Shown here: positions 1 through 10,758 of the stretch, in pieces
Position numbering within the stretch: the first letter of the stretch is position 1
How the letters are laid out: each line of letters opens with the position of its first letter
Assembly: GCA_965153355.1 (NCBI GenBank)
Contig: OZ231126.1
Span: forward strand, 81,096,001 to 81,160,000
Source of the DNA: Flaccisagitta enflata
Taxonomy: Eukaryota > Chaetognatha > Sagittoidea > Aphragmophora
Direction of reading: 5' to 3'
DNA: 64,000 nt
The notes under the pieces: model-generated
What the model saw: only the letters and a program-made list of their open reading frames with translations
What the model was told of the DNA's origin: nothing
Databases searched by the model: none
Translations under genes and position numbers: made by a program

Positions 1-184
1 CAAGGTGTACACGAAGGGGCAGTTTTCACGGTCAAATCATATTTTAGAAAAAGAATAAAAAGAAGAATTCACAATTTTTTTTAAAAAAATCATATCTTTA
101 ATATAAATCATTTATCTATTTGCATTGAGAATCATTTATGTGATCAAAACCAGTGGGAAAAATTGAGAGAAAAAAAAGAAAATT

Positions 185-345
185 AACCTCCATTCCTTGA
201 CTTGTCTTATGTGAAATTCTTAATCTGTCTCTGAATGCATAAATTTGCATTTCTAAGAACATGGCCCCAGCGGCGTAGGGGAGCTGGATTTCTTGGGACT
301 TCAGCCACCAAACTAGTGTCCGACAAATCTGGTGTCCCAACAGAC
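185..345 (-). repeat. Dispersed repeat with GGCCATGTTCTTAGAAATGC core, inverted copy 1
   Basis: On the minus strand this segment carries the same blocks as 988-1165 on the plus strand: a run of GGTGTCC/GACAC motifs, CCTACGCCGCTG, GGCCATGTTCTTAGAAATGC, then a CAGAGA-AGATTAAGAATTTCAC tail. The two copies face each other about 650 bases apart around a (TC)n/T-rich stretch. A related hairpin lies at 19224-19304. No coding potential is seen. Confidence 0.6.
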
Positions 346-429
346 AATAATATGTAGTTTTTTCTTGAAAATTGTGAAAAATTGTTATTACTACTATACT
401 TATGTTTTCTTTGAGATCTTAGATAAGTG

Positions 430-510
430 GGATGGGGCGTAATCATGTCAGTCTGTCTGTCTGTCGGTCTGTCTGTCTGTCGGTCTGTCTGTCTGTCTGT
501 GTGTGTTTCT
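430..510 (+). repeat. TCTG/TCGG tetranucleotide run
   Basis: Tandem GTCTGTCTGTCGGTC-type tetranucleotides, the same kind of core found inside the SINE-like families elsewhere in the window. Here no flanking family arms are recognised. Confidence 0.5.
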
Positions 511-778
511 CTCTCTCTTCCTTTTTTACTCGGGATAAAATGAATTGACCTTTGCGTTTTGAAGGTGGATGGGAGAAGGTGATCAGGAATTCAAGAGGGC
601 AATATTTCATAACCTGTCACTTTCAATTTCTAATCTCTCATAGACTTTATGAGTCCATATATCAGTCTTTTTGTCTTTTTGTCGGTTTTACTATCTTATT
701 TTCTTTACGTCTTCATTTTTTGTTTCAGCTATTTTTCTTCTACTTTTTCTACTTTTCCTGTTTGTCCGTCTGTTTCTG

Positions 779-784
<6 letters not shown>

Positions 785-860
<76 letters not shown>

Positions 861-980
861 TTTCTCTTTTTTTCTTTTTTTTTTTTTCTTTTCCTTTTTT
901 TCTTTTTTTTTCTTTTCCTTTTTTTCTTTTTTTTTTCTTTTCCTTTTTTTCTTTTTTTTTCTTCCTTTCCCTTACTTTCT
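785..980 (+). repeat. (TC)n microsatellite followed by T-rich TTTTTC repeats
   Basis: About 70 bases of uninterrupted TC dinucleotides run into tandem ~24-base units of TTTTCCTTTTTTTCTTTT type. Both strands are open by composition only. It lies between the two inverted copies of the 185/988 repeat. Confidence 0.9.
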
Positions 981-987
981 TTCTTCT

Positions 988-1165
988 TTGGTGTCCCGAC
1001 AACTTTGGTGTCCCGACAGCAGGGACATCAATTGATGTCCCTGATGTCCCTTGTCCTACGCCGCTGCATGGCCCTGTTCTAAAGACATATAAGAAAGGGG
1101 CCATGTTCTTAGAAATGCAAAATTATGAATTCAGAGAGAGATTAAGAATTTCACGCAAAATGATT
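988..1165 (+). repeat. Dispersed repeat with GGCCATGTTCTTAGAAATGC core, copy 2
   Basis: Inverted partner of 185-345: GGTGTCCCGACA motifs, CCTACGCCGCTG, the GGCCATGTTCTTAGAAATGC core and a GATTAAGAATTTCAC tail. It lies just downstream of exon 3 of the minus-strand exchanger-like gene, so it is probably intronic. Confidence 0.6.
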
Positions 1166-1257
1166 TCCCAAATTTGCTGTTCCTGTGCACTGCAACATAA
1201 CACTGCTCATTCACACGCGAAGATTTTCTGGCTCTTGTATCAATGACTTCTATATAC

Positions 1258-1917
1258 CTGTATGATGCTCCTGTAAAATATGTGCATTTCCATTTCAAAA
1301 GCGCTGCTGAATATAAGGCAGGGCAGGAAGATGGTGAGTATCGCGTGAGCGTTGAGGTGAGCCGCTTTGAACGCGACTGCCGTGGCCGGTACGTTATGCT
1401 CGAGCAGGCCGGCAAGTAATCCGAGAATAGTCATAAAAACCGTGTACGGGAATTCCCTGAGAACGTTGAGATAGCTTTAGGCCATATGTACGTCATCAGT
1501 CATCACCCCTTAAGGAATGAATGACCGTCATGAGTGAGTATCGTTGCCTACCCATAAGCGAACGGACGTGTCGCATATGTATACGACCTTCTGATAGCGT
1601 ATTTTCCTTATCCGTTTGATCGTCAAACCTGACTGGTTTCCATCTGCTGTTCATGAGAATCACTCTGAATATCGCTCCGACAAACGCGGTGAGGAAGATG
1701 AACAGTATTGGCCATGTTGGTTGCTGTATGAAGGCAAGAGACACGTTTATAAATGCCTTGATCAGTATATTACAACCTGAGAAATTTTGCAATATATACC
1801 AGGAAACGGCAACACGATCAGCAATTCCGAACGTACTTTATGGTCTGTGTGTCCTTTAGGTGGAATCTTGAAATCCCAAAGATCGGAATTTCCGGAGGTC
1901 GTTTTCCCCTGAGCCAT
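1258..1917 (-). CDS. Na+/H+ exchanger-like protein, N-terminal exons (partial, SLC9C-like)
   Basis: Predicted 5' part of an integral membrane cation/proton exchanger. Three exons fit in phase: 1917-1837 (27 codons from an ATG), 1756-1629 (ends phase 2) and 1456-1258 (begins phase 2, ends phase 0 at CAG before GTATAT). Exon 2 encodes a hydrophobic helix with QQPTWPILFIFLTAF and GAIFRVIL. Exon 3 reads EFPYTVFMTILGLLAGLLE, then AILTIFLPCLIFSSAFEMEM and HIFYRSIIQ. That PYTV...G.L.G.L helix followed by FLP.LIF..AF.M..H.F is what I know from the sperm-type NHE branch (SLC9C). The later exchanger helices are absent, so the gene should continue beyond base 1 or beyond the 988-1165 repeat. The first exon and its junction (1837/1756) are the weakest part; an alternative acceptor near 1779 does not keep phase with it. 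Confidence 0.6.
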
Positions 1918-2275
1918 CTTAACTTTTAAAGTAGTTTCATTTCCGTACTTATGGAAGATCTTCTTCTCTTCTCGGTCTTTATTGGATATGTCTTATTTCT
2001 ACACCATAGCTGGTAAAATCAACTGAAATGCGGACAGCGCAGCGGACTGATTTAGGTCAACGATGTGCTCGACGCCGTGCTGCATTCTGTGATGGCATGG
2101 CACGCATAGGCGTGAAAATGGTCATGACCAGCCTGGACCAGCTTGTACTGGCACTTGGGTATGGCCCAGTTAGGCATGGGCATACTATCAGAAATGTGAA
2201 ACTTGCCTGTCAGATCGTTGCCGTGTCGATAACGTATTGAAACAAATTTGAATATTACATACTACTTTAAGACGA
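1918..2275. other. No feature recognised
   Basis: This stretch lies upstream of the minus-strand exchanger-like start codon. It would hold the promoter or 5' untranslated region, but I see no clear core element. A 70-codon plus-strand ORF here has no recognisable motif. Confidence 0.4.
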
Positions 2276-2480
2276 TACTGTAGATTCCGTCTAGACTTAA
2301 GTAACATGAGGAAGCATTGTAAAAAAATTGATAAAATCAGGAGAGAGATATTGATATTGATATTTTAACTAGAATATATACTGAAAATGTGTTTCCATGG
2401 CAACCAGCTATCATGGGAAATAAAACAATCTCATTAGTTTATACTATAAAGCAGGACATCACTTCACTGCAAGAGCTTAG
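2276..2480 (+). mobile_element. Diverged half copy of the Tc1-like MITE (21.0/52.6 kb family)
   Basis: It begins CTGTAGATTCCGTCTAGACTT and shares blocks with 21033-21658 and 52643-53204: GAAGCATTGT, TTTCCATGGCAACCAGCTAT and CATGGGAAATAAA. Only one arm is recognisable. The opposite terminal repeat and a target duplication are not evident, so this is probably an old truncated copy. Confidence 0.5.
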
Positions 2481-2976
2481 TTTTGGGGTATTACCCTATA
2501 CTTCCAGAAATGTTTTGGTCAAGCGGTTTTTTAATTTTCAGACGGAAGAATAGATGGAATATAATTTTTGACGGTTCTTACGGTAAGCTTTCCTCGCGCT
2601 CTTTTTCTCTCTTTTTTTCAGCGGACTTTTCTATTCATAGTTTTCTTAAAAACTCATATGAGGGAACTTTGTTTACAAAAGAAATCAAGGAGTAGAATGC
2701 CATGGAAACCACCGGACACTAGTTTGGTTGTTACGCCTTACCTAGTCGTCAAACTCATTAGCACTTTCAAGGAAATGTTACTATTTGTGTAAAAATACAG
2801 TAGGAATTTTCAAAAATGACCCACTGGTGATGTAAGGTTTGCCGAAATAGAAATTTTGACACTGTTGCTTTCATTATATTTACCATCATCCAAATGAACC
2901 TGAAAATAACTGTCATCTTTGGAGGGAGGCTGCTCCTATACAAAAAAAGCCTCAACCCCCAGATAGGTCGCATTTT

Positions 2977-3186
2977 TAGTCGCATGCTATGACTCACCCC
3001 ACTTTGCCGGTCTGTTGGTCTGTCTATTGGTCTGTCTGTCAGTCTGTCTGTTGGTCCATCACACTTCACTTTTTTGGGGTTTTAGTGGTCTTTGGCCTCA
3101 CTGATCTGGCCCAAATGATGAAGTGACCCCAAATACAGCCCCTACCCACCCACATGCAACTGGGGTAGCCATGTACCGGCCTTGCT
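2977..3186 (-). repeat. SINE-like repeat family A, reverse copy
   Basis: Family A reads, in its forward sense, from GGCCGGATACACGGC through GTCGCGGAC, a GC-rich block, a variable GACC/GACG/GACA tetranucleotide core, and ends GTAGAGTCGCGTGTCCGCGACT. This copy is on the minus strand: CATGCTATGACTC, CCCCACTTTGCC, a TCTG/TTGG core, and GTAGCCATGTACCGGCC at the far end. It is diverged. Confidence 0.65.
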
Positions 3187-3310
3187 AAGAGTTCAAACTA
3201 CTTTTTGAAATTAAACCAATCTGGTTGACATAGCTTCTTTGTATAGGAGCAGCACTTTTCCAAAGTTGATGCTTGTTTCAAGGTTAAAACACTTTTGTTC
3301 CAGAGCGATG

Positions 3311-3386
<76 letters not shown>
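3311..3386 (+). repeat. (CA)n microsatellite
   Basis: About 38 uninterrupted CA units. Open frames across it on either strand are compositional. Confidence 0.95.
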
Positions 3387-3393
<7 letters not shown>

Positions 3394-3646
3394 ATAAAAG
3401 AACTAAAACAATAAAAAATTCGAATTACTGAATGATACAGTTATCTTGAAAAAAGGAAATCAGCCTTTGCTTCCCGTATTGTATGACGCTGTCGGCTTTG
3501 AATTTTTGCCTGGCAAAGGCCATGATGGAGGGCCAAAGAAGCGTTTTGGGAACACCAGAGTACTAAATCCTTACTCTATATTTTCTATATGTAGGGGGGT
3601 TTCCTGACATCTGATAACCCTCAATTCTTAGATGGTGCGGACACAC

Positions 3647-3710
3647 AGTTTTTAGTCATGTGCTACGCGACTACACCCCGCTTTGTCAGTTGGGGTGACT
3701 GAAAATATGG
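3647..3710 (-). repeat. Family A fragment
   Basis: TTTTAGTCATGTGCTACGCG, ACTACACCCCGCTTTGTC and a short TTGGGGTG stretch match only one end of family A. The rest is missing. Confidence 0.45.
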
Positions 3711-3889
3711 TCACATTTGAATCTGGTCTCCCTCACAGGAGAAATGATACCATTTCCATCACAGATGATAACCCTAAAATCTGGTGGCAATCAAATGAAG
3801 TTTACTCATGCCTCGGCTTTTGTTCTCACTGGAAAGCACAAAAAAAACCAGTGGCTGTCGCCAATACTGTGGATCGCGATGTTTTATTT

Positions 3890-4110
3890 GTTGTTTTTAA
3901 TTTTCTTATAAATTTTTTTTATTTTTATTTTTTATATTTTTTTTTTGTATTTTCTTTTTTACTTTAATTTAACATTTTTCGATTTTCAAATTTTCATTTT
4001 TAAATTTTTATTTTTCCTTTTTCAACTTTTAGTTTTTATTTTTTCACTTTTTCACTTTTGTACTTATTTTTTTTTTCTTGTAACTTTTCATTTTCTACTT
4101 TTTAAAACAT
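3890..4110. other. T-rich low-complexity stretch
   Basis: Long runs of T with scattered A and C; no gene or dispersed repeat recognised. It separates the family A fragment from the (TC)n tract. Confidence 0.6.
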
Positions 4111-4237
4111 TTCATAACATGCATTAATACATAGAAAATTCAAATATAAAATTTAGATAAAAAAAAACCCTGAACTATAAGTGAATTGCAAATTTGTGAG
4201 CATTTCAAGTTCTAGTGGTATTAAGTATTGAAATATT

Positions 4238-4478
<241 letters not shown>

Positions 4479-4499
4479 CCGTGGTTGAAAAAAGATCAA

Positions 4500-6044
4500 G
4501 CAGTGGGAAAAAACAAAAGGCAAATCGAGATAAAGTTTAAGACATCTGGTGGATGAATTAAGACAAACTTAAACAAAAGACAGGTGAGGATATTTTTGAG
4601 ATAGAAAAAAGTTTTGCAGGAGGATCAAAAATGTGATGAGTGATTATTGATTATTAGTAGAGGTGGAAAAAACCAAAAAGATTGACATAGAGATAAGTAG
4701 AGACATCTTGAAAGAAAAAAGATAAAACAAACAAAAGTTTAGGTGAGGAAACATTCTGGGGATGTAAAAAATGAATGAATGATATAGATGAAACAAAAGA
4801 TTTACATAGAATAAGTGGAAAAACGATCAAAGGAAAAAAAGACTACTACAAACAAAGATAGTGATAATTGAGGACACACTTTGGGGATGAAAAAAAATGC
4901 CAGAAATAGTGAGTGAGGACATTCTTTGAAAAACAAAAGACTATCAAAGAAAAAGGGTCTGATGTGGTGAGGACATCTGTTAGGAAAAAAAGACTACTAC
5001 AAACAAAGATAGTGGTAAGTGAGGACACACTTTTGGGATGAAAAATCCTTAGAAATAGTGGTGAGGACATTCTTTGAAGAGAAAAACAAAAGACTATCAA
5101 AGAAAAAGGGTCTAGTGAGTGAGGACATCTATTGAGAAAAAAAAAAGACTACTACAAACAAAAGATGGTGGTGAGTGAGGACACACTTTTGGGATGAAAA
5201 AAAAATACATAAAAATGGTGAGTGAGGACATTCTTTGAGAAGAAAAACAAAAGACTATTAGAAAAAGATCTGGTGAGTGAGCATCTATTGAGAAAAAAAG
5301 ACTACTACAAACAAAGATGAGTGGTGAGTGAGGACACAATTTTGGGATGAAAAAAAATCCATAGAAATTGTGAGTAGGGATGCTTATTCTTTGAAGAGAA
5401 AAAACAAAAGACTATCAAAGAAAAGGTCTGGTAATTGAGGACATCCAGAGAAAAAAGGACTACTACAAACAAAAGATAGTGGTGAGGACACACTTTTTGG
5501 ATGAAAAAAATCATAGAAATGAGTGAAGTGAGGACATTCTTGCTGAAGAGAAAAACAAAAAGACTATCAAAGAAAAGGTCTGGTGAGTAAAGGGACATCT
5601 ATTGAAAAAAACTACTATAACAAAAAGATGAAGTGGTAGGAGGACACACTTTTAGGATGAAAAAGCATCCGATCTGAAATGGTGAGTGAGGACATTCTTT
5701 GAAGAAAAAAAAAAAGACTATCAAAGAAAAAAGGTCTGGTGAGTGAGGACATCTATTGAGAAAAAAAAGACTACTACAAACAAAAGATTGTGGTGAGTGA
5801 GGACACACTTTTGGGATGAAAGAAATTGTTAGGAAATAGTGATTAAGGACATTCTTTGAAAGAAAAACAAAAGACTATCAAAGAAAAAAGATCTGGTGAG
5901 TGAGGACATCATTAAGAATACTGAAGCAAAGGATAGTGGTGGTGGACACCACTTTGGGATGAAAAAAATCCTTAGAAATGGTGAGTGAGGACATTCTTTG
6001 AAGAGAAAAACAAAAGACTATCAAAGAAAAAAAGGTCTGGTGAG
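4500..6044 (+). repeat. Tandem array of ~150-157-bp units ending inside a receptor exon
   Basis: The landmark GACTACTACAAACAAA recurs near 4841, 4991, 5147, 5300, 5458 and 5769, giving a 150-157-base period. Each unit also contains GTGAGTGAGGACACACTT, GTGAGGACATTCTTTG and GGTCTGGTGAGTGAGGACAT. The copies left of about 4740 are strongly decayed. At 6044/6045 the unit consensus (GGTCTGGTGAG) stops and receptor helix-5 coding sequence begins with no spacer. Each unit internally repeats GTGAGTGAGGACA, so the unit looks built from a shorter ~50-base ancestor. Confidence 0.9.
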
Positions 6045-8103
6045 ACTCGCCAGACGATGAAAGCCGTAAAGGTAATCATCGCGATGCTCGTCAACAAATT
6101 CTCCACCAGATAGAAATAGAATAAGAACTCGTCATTCATATTCTTGACGTGTTCGTGTTCTGTCATCTTCTCCTCGTCTTTGTGCCTGAAAACAGAAAGT
6201 TTTTTTTTCGAGATTCGTCATGGCATTCGTCGGCGCGAACGGATATCTGTCCATCCATCTGTCAGTCCGCCCGTCCGTCCGTCCGTCCATCCTTCGGTCA
6301 CTGCCGTCCATCTTTGCGAGGCCGGATACTAAGTTTAAACCGGGTTGACTTGAGGCCTAAGAGTAGGCATCCAATATAGCGAGAATTCCAGCATACAGGC
6401 CACCTCGGGGGGTCACAGGCTGTCTTAACTTTCGGTTTAGACGTCAATTTGACCTTGTTTTATTGAAAATCGCCAAGCGCCTGGGCCTTTTTTTGTGTTA
6501 GTTATTATCAACAAAGAAATTACTAGCAAAAAGTGTTCTTTTTCTTTCGTCTTGCTCTCTGTTTTAGCGGCCCTCTATGGGCCAGGGCAGAAAACGCAAA
6601 AAAACATATGAACATTGCGGCAGCAGCGTCAGGGGCAGCTGCAGAGAATTTGAAACAGGCTGCTGTTTCTTGATTGTTGAGGAATTTATGATAATAATAC
6701 TTATTTAAAACTCAAAAACGCTTGGCGTTTTACATGGAACCGAGCATTGTCCACTTGCAAACAGCAAGTAAAGACAGCCCCTCATTCACTTTTCTGTTTC
6801 TTTCACTGGTGCTATGCGTTTTTAGCTGAAAATTTCATGCCTACTAAAAGGCGTGAGCTAGTAGGTTGATTTTAGGTCTGTGTGGGCTAATATGAGGCCT
6901 GAAAAGACAGGTTTTAGGTCAGAGTCAAAGTTTTTAGATACGCCCGTCAGGAACGCATCTCTATAGGAGGGTCTGTCCACTCGTCTGTCTGTCCGTCCAT
7001 CAGTCTGTCCGTACGTTGGTACGTTTGTTACGCTTCCATAAAAATCGCTGTTTTTGGCACTTTTCAGCCGCGGCGATGTTACGTGTCAAATCGAACCTCT
7101 TTGGGATGCTTTGAGGTCATTTTATCTGCCCGTCCGTCCATATATCTGACATAAGTGGTGCCTAAGTCAACACACGCAGAGACATAGCACGCATCGTCGA
7201 CCGGACGGGCTTGTTTGACTACTACCATAAATACGCGAAGAACACGGCGAATACGAGAATGACGTTGCAAACGAAATAGACGAGGAGGAAGACGACGACT
7301 TCCACGACGATGTCCACGGCGCTTTTCGCGAGGGCTTCGGACGCGGCGACGGCGCTGACCAAAGCTCGCGCTCGCAGAAACATGATGAAAATGTGCAATA
7401 AACGATTGATATTGAGGAAGATAATCAGGGCGGAATACCAAACGAGAAAGCGCATTACGAATGAACTTAAAGGCGGCGACGGCGACGACAGCGATGGCGA
7501 TGACAGCGACGGCGACGACAGCGACGGCGATGACAGCGACGGCGACGAAAGCGACGGCGACGATGTTTGCGTCAACGTTGTCAAAGGTGGTGACGTTGTC
7601 GCCTCAATCCGCGGAAATGCTGTCAATGCCCCGTCGTCGAAAAAAAGACACCAGCGCCAAATAGCGGCGCTGAAACAAACGACGTTGACTGACAGGTCGG
7701 ATACTGCTAAAAACAAGAGATGAATGTAGGCCGAGGCCCATTTTCGACGAGGTTCCACGGATCGCGTTGATTGATTGCTGTACTGCTGTCTTAGAAGTTC
7801 TTGATGAGGTTGTGGTTGATTTTGTTGTTGTTGTTGCTGCTGTTGCAGCGGCGGTAGCTCATGAAGCTGTAGCTGTTGTTGCGACTTTCCATCTCGCGAA
7901 GTAGAGCGACTGAGGCTAATAGGAGAGCGATTTTTTTGATATTGAAAAAAGAAAATGACGGACAAAACGATGACGTTGGTAACGATTCCGATCGCCGTAA
8001 TGACAGAAGCCGACGGATCTGCGAAACCGTCAAGCATCGTTAAAGCCACTTTTTCATTGGTTGTCAGATTTAAAGATGAATTTGTTTCTAATCTTTTTGC
8101 CAT
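6045..8103 (-). pseudogene. Class A-like GPCR paralog 2, truncated after helix 5
   Basis: A receptor paralog of the gene at 21685-24565. Exon 1 (8103-7226) starts MAKRLETNSSLNLTTNE with two N-glycosylation sites. Helix 1 contains ITAIGIVTNVIVLSVIFFF. A ~70-residue Gln-rich intracellular loop follows, then helix 2 (HLLFLAVSDL), an extracellular loop with six SPSLS repeats, helix 3 ending NINRLLHIF, and helix 4. It ends phase 2 at TATG before GTAGTA. Exon 2 resumes phase 2 at 6185 (CAG then GCACAA) and encodes helix 5, FLFYFYLVENLLTS through AFIVWRV. It then runs into the tandem array at 6044. No helix 6-7 exon is visible between there and the exchanger-like gene. Unlike its paralog it has no intron in loop 1, and its helix 4-5 loop is much shorter, so an exon may also be missing there. 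A live gene with exons outside the window cannot be excluded. Confidence 0.7.
6936..7220 (+). repeat. SINE-like repeat family B, copy 1
   Basis: Starts TTTTTAGATACGCCCG, then GCATCTCTATAGGAGGGTCT, a GTCC/GTCT core, TACGCTTCCATAAAAATCGC, TGCCCGTCCGTCC, CACGCAGAGACATAGCACGC, and ends GACCGGACGGGCTTGTT. It matches 25880-26198 over its length. It sits in the intron of receptor paralog 2, about 10 bases from the predicted donor at 7225. Confidence 0.75.
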
Positions 8104-8145
8104 TTTGTAGTTTAAAGAATAAGAATTCTTCAATGTATTGAGTCG

Positions 8146-9345
8146 ATTACGCCAGAATGGTGGACAGGGACCAGACAAACATGAAACTAGAAAAAAAGAA
8201 AACATTTGGGGGGTCAGGGGGTCCCCAGGAGACTATTTTGGGGTGATTTCATGGCCCGGCGACTAATATTATGAGTTTTAGAGCATTCAAGCTTATTTCT
8301 TTGGCCAGAATGGTGGACAGGGACCAGACAAACATACAACTAGAAACTAGTCATCCAAGGATCGCACATGGTCAGCGGTACCCGATGCCCTGCTGGGAGT
8401 GATCCAGTGAAAAAGTGGAGTTAGAGCAGGGCAGCGGCCCCAAAGGGCCGATGTCCTGTAGAACACATGGGGTAATTTCCATACGTCCTTAGGGGGCACA
8501 TTTCAGGCAATAGATGACTGATTCAGGCCAAAGAAGGCATATTTGAAGGCTGGAGGGCAGAAATTAGGCTTGAAGAGTGGATTTGAGGTTTGGAGGGCAA
8601 ATTTGAGCCACAGAGGGCTGATTTGATGCTTGGAGGCCTAATTGAAGGTCTGGAGGGCAGATCTGAGGTCTGTAGGTCAGATTTGAGGCGGGGGGGGGCT
8701 GATTTGAAGCCTGGAAGGCTGAATTGAGGCCTGGAGGGCTAAATTTAGGGCTGGGAGGGTAAATTTGAGGCCTTGATGGCCAACGGGGGGGGGGGGACGG
8801 AATGATGGACGGACGGACGGACGGACGGACGGATGGACGGACGTATGGAAAATCCCCCCTGTGTTCTACAGGACATCGGCCCTTTGGGGCCGCTGCCCAA
8901 AAAGAATACATTTGGGGGGTCAGGGGGTCCCCAGGGGGTCCCCAGGAAGCTATTATGGGGGGATATCATGGCCCGGCAACTAAAATCATCGAAAATCTTG
9001 ATTTTTAGAGCATTCAAGCTTATTTCTTTGGTCAGAATGGTGGACAGGGACCAGACAAACATACAACTAGAAACAAAAATACATTTGGGGGGTCCCCAGA
9101 GGGTCCCCAGGGGGCTATTATGGGGCGATTTCATGGCCCGGCAATTAAAATCATTAAAAATCTTGATTTTTAGAGCATTCAAGCTTATTTCTTTAGTAAA
9201 GAATTATGAACAAGCACCATCAAAGTAAACCTTAATTAGTAAAATATATTCAAGGAGGTCTGGGGGCCCCAGGGAACTGTTTCTGGGGCCATTTTATGGC
9301 GCGGCAACCAAAAAACATCAAATCTAGATTTTTAGAGCATTTAAG
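8146..9345 (+). repeat. Tandem units of ~150-190 bp (GACAGGGACCAGACAAACAT)
   Basis: Units carry GGGGGGTCCCCAGGGGGCTA, TTTCATGGCCCGGCAACTAA, GATTTTTAGAGCATTCAAGC and GTGGACAGGGACCAGACAAA. They recur at about 8146-8345, 8905-9075 and 9075-9230, and decayed near 9240-9345. A foldback element interrupts the array at 8349-8903. The first unit overlaps sequence just upstream of receptor paralog 2, so extra N-terminal codons read upstream of 8103 are repeat-derived. Confidence 0.8.
8349..8903 (+). mobile_element. Foldback family C element (GGGCAGCGGCCCC arms), copy 1
   Basis: A head (GTCATCCAAGGATCGCACAT, GGTCAGCGGTACCCGATGCC) is followed by an arm GGGCAGCGGCCCCAAAGGGC...GATGTCCTGTAGAAC. The interior has ~20-base GGCCTGGAGGGC-type repeats and a GGACGGAC tract. 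The inverted arm GTTCTACAGGACATCGGCCC...GGGGCCGCTGCCC closes it. The two arms pair over about 60 bases. It interrupts the 8.1-9.3 kb tandem array. No clean target duplication is seen here. Confidence 0.75.
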
Positions 9346-9395
9346 CTTATGCTTATTAAAAATATTGTGCACAGGCATTTTAAAAATAAACAATT

Positions 9396-9882
9396 AATTC
9401 TTCTTCTTTTTCTTCTTCTTCTTCCTCCCTCTTCTTCTTCTTCCCTCTTCTTTTTCTTCTTCTTCTTCTTCTTTTTCTTATCCTTCTTCTTCCTTCTTCT
9501 TCTTTACCTTCTTCTTCCCTCTTCTTCTTGTTCCTTCTTCTTCTCTTTCTTCCCTCTTCTTCTTCTCCTTCTTATTTCTCTCTTCTTGCTCTCCTTCCTC
9601 TTCTTCTTCTTCTTTTCTTACTATTCCCTCTTTTTAATACCCTATGTTTTATATTTTTTTTTCATTTTCTACCTCTTTTTTCCCTTCTTTGTTCTTGTAC
9701 ACTTCTTCTTCTTCCTCCCTCTACTTCTTCCTCCTTCTTCCTCTTCCTCCCTCTTCTTCTCATTCTTCCTCTATTCCTTCCCTCATCCTCTTATTCCCTC
9801 TTCTAATTCTAGTGAAAACAGCATTTTTTAAGACAATGTGCCAATTTATGCTATTCTGCTTTACAAACTGCACGTTGCTGCT

Positions 9883-9917
<35 letters not shown>

Positions 9918-9990
9918 TTGTTTTTATTCTTCTTCTTTTTCTTTTTCCTTTTCTTCTCCTTCTTCCTCTTTTTCTCTTATTTAGCATCGG
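9396..9990 (+). repeat. TTC/CCT-rich low-complexity tract
   Basis: Nearly 600 bases of CTT, CCT and TTTTCTT motifs in two blocks, with a short unique stretch at about 9815-9880. Long open frames here are compositional. Confidence 0.85.
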
Positions 9991-9999
9991 GGAAATCTT

Positions 10000-10650
10000 G
10001 TTGTACGTTGCCAATCTGGTTTGTAAACATTGAAAATACGCGTCTAGATGCTTTTTTACGCTTACTGTATCCTGGACAAAATTGACTGAAGATCAAATTG
10101 CTCAAATTGGTCGCATTCCTCTCAAGTCTTGATGCGCGGGAATCGATAAAATGTGAATTGCTACTTTCCCACATCGTGAAACGGTGCTGATGGCTTACAC
10201 CGAGTATTTGGGTGCTTCACATAGCAAAAGTTTGGAGTATCCCTTTACCCTACTGAGGTAATGTGGAGGAGCAAAAATCAAGAAAAATGTTTTCTTTTAT
10301 TTTTGTTTTGGCCTTAAAGTTTCTATAGAAATCCATAAAATCAGCAAAGTCCTACATAGTTTTTTTTTTTAAAAGACAATTATTTGTTTTAGAAAATTAT
10401 AGTAATTCCTAAAAAAAATTAGGATATTAAAAAAAAAACTATAAAACGGCTAACTTAAAAAATAGATAATTTCTTAAAAAAAAATTAAAAAAAGAAATTT
10501 TTCAAAGAATGACAAAATATTGATTTCTCTTATTGTATTATGCAGATTAAATCTTCAAAAAAAAATTGTTAAAAAACAGAAAATATAATATTGTTGATAA
10601 AAAAAATTGTAAAGATTTTAAAATTAACCACCTCATTTTAAGTCAATAGG
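10000..10650. other. AT-rich stretch, no gene seen
   Basis: Dominated by A-runs and short imperfect repeats from 10300 on. I see no conserved protein, tRNA-like structure or known repeat family. Confidence 0.5.
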
Positions 10651-10758
10651 GTGAAAAGAAATAGCCAACTTTTGCTATGTAAAGCACCCAAACAGAGAAT
10701 TCATTACTTTATACAAACTTTTGACTCATTGAAGCATTTAATTTATATTTCTTTAATC

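Noticed and set aside
649-1082. Overlapping ORFs of up to 191 codons across the (TC)n/T-rich tract
   Set aside because: Ser/Leu/Phe strings in every frame, produced by the microsatellite.
2028-2240. 70-codon ORF beside the exchanger-like gene
   Set aside because: No motif, and on the opposite strand to the gene it would have to neighbour in the promoter region.
4846-5808. Minus-strand ORF series with MCPHSP...LFF patterns
   Set aside because: Each ORF is a translation of one unit of the 155-bp array; stops and frames shift between units.
4500-6044. CRISPR array
   Set aside because: Units are ~155 bases with no short repeat/unique spacer alternation, and the DNA is eukaryotic.
8349-8450. 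tRNA-derived head with A and B boxes in foldback family C
   Set aside because: GGTCAGCGGTACCC only loosely resembles an A box and no convincing B box (GGTTCGAATCC-like) was found.
9349-10033. Phe/Leu/Ser-rich membrane-like ORFs up to 160 codons
   Set aside because: TTC/CTT low-complexity tract, all frames open.
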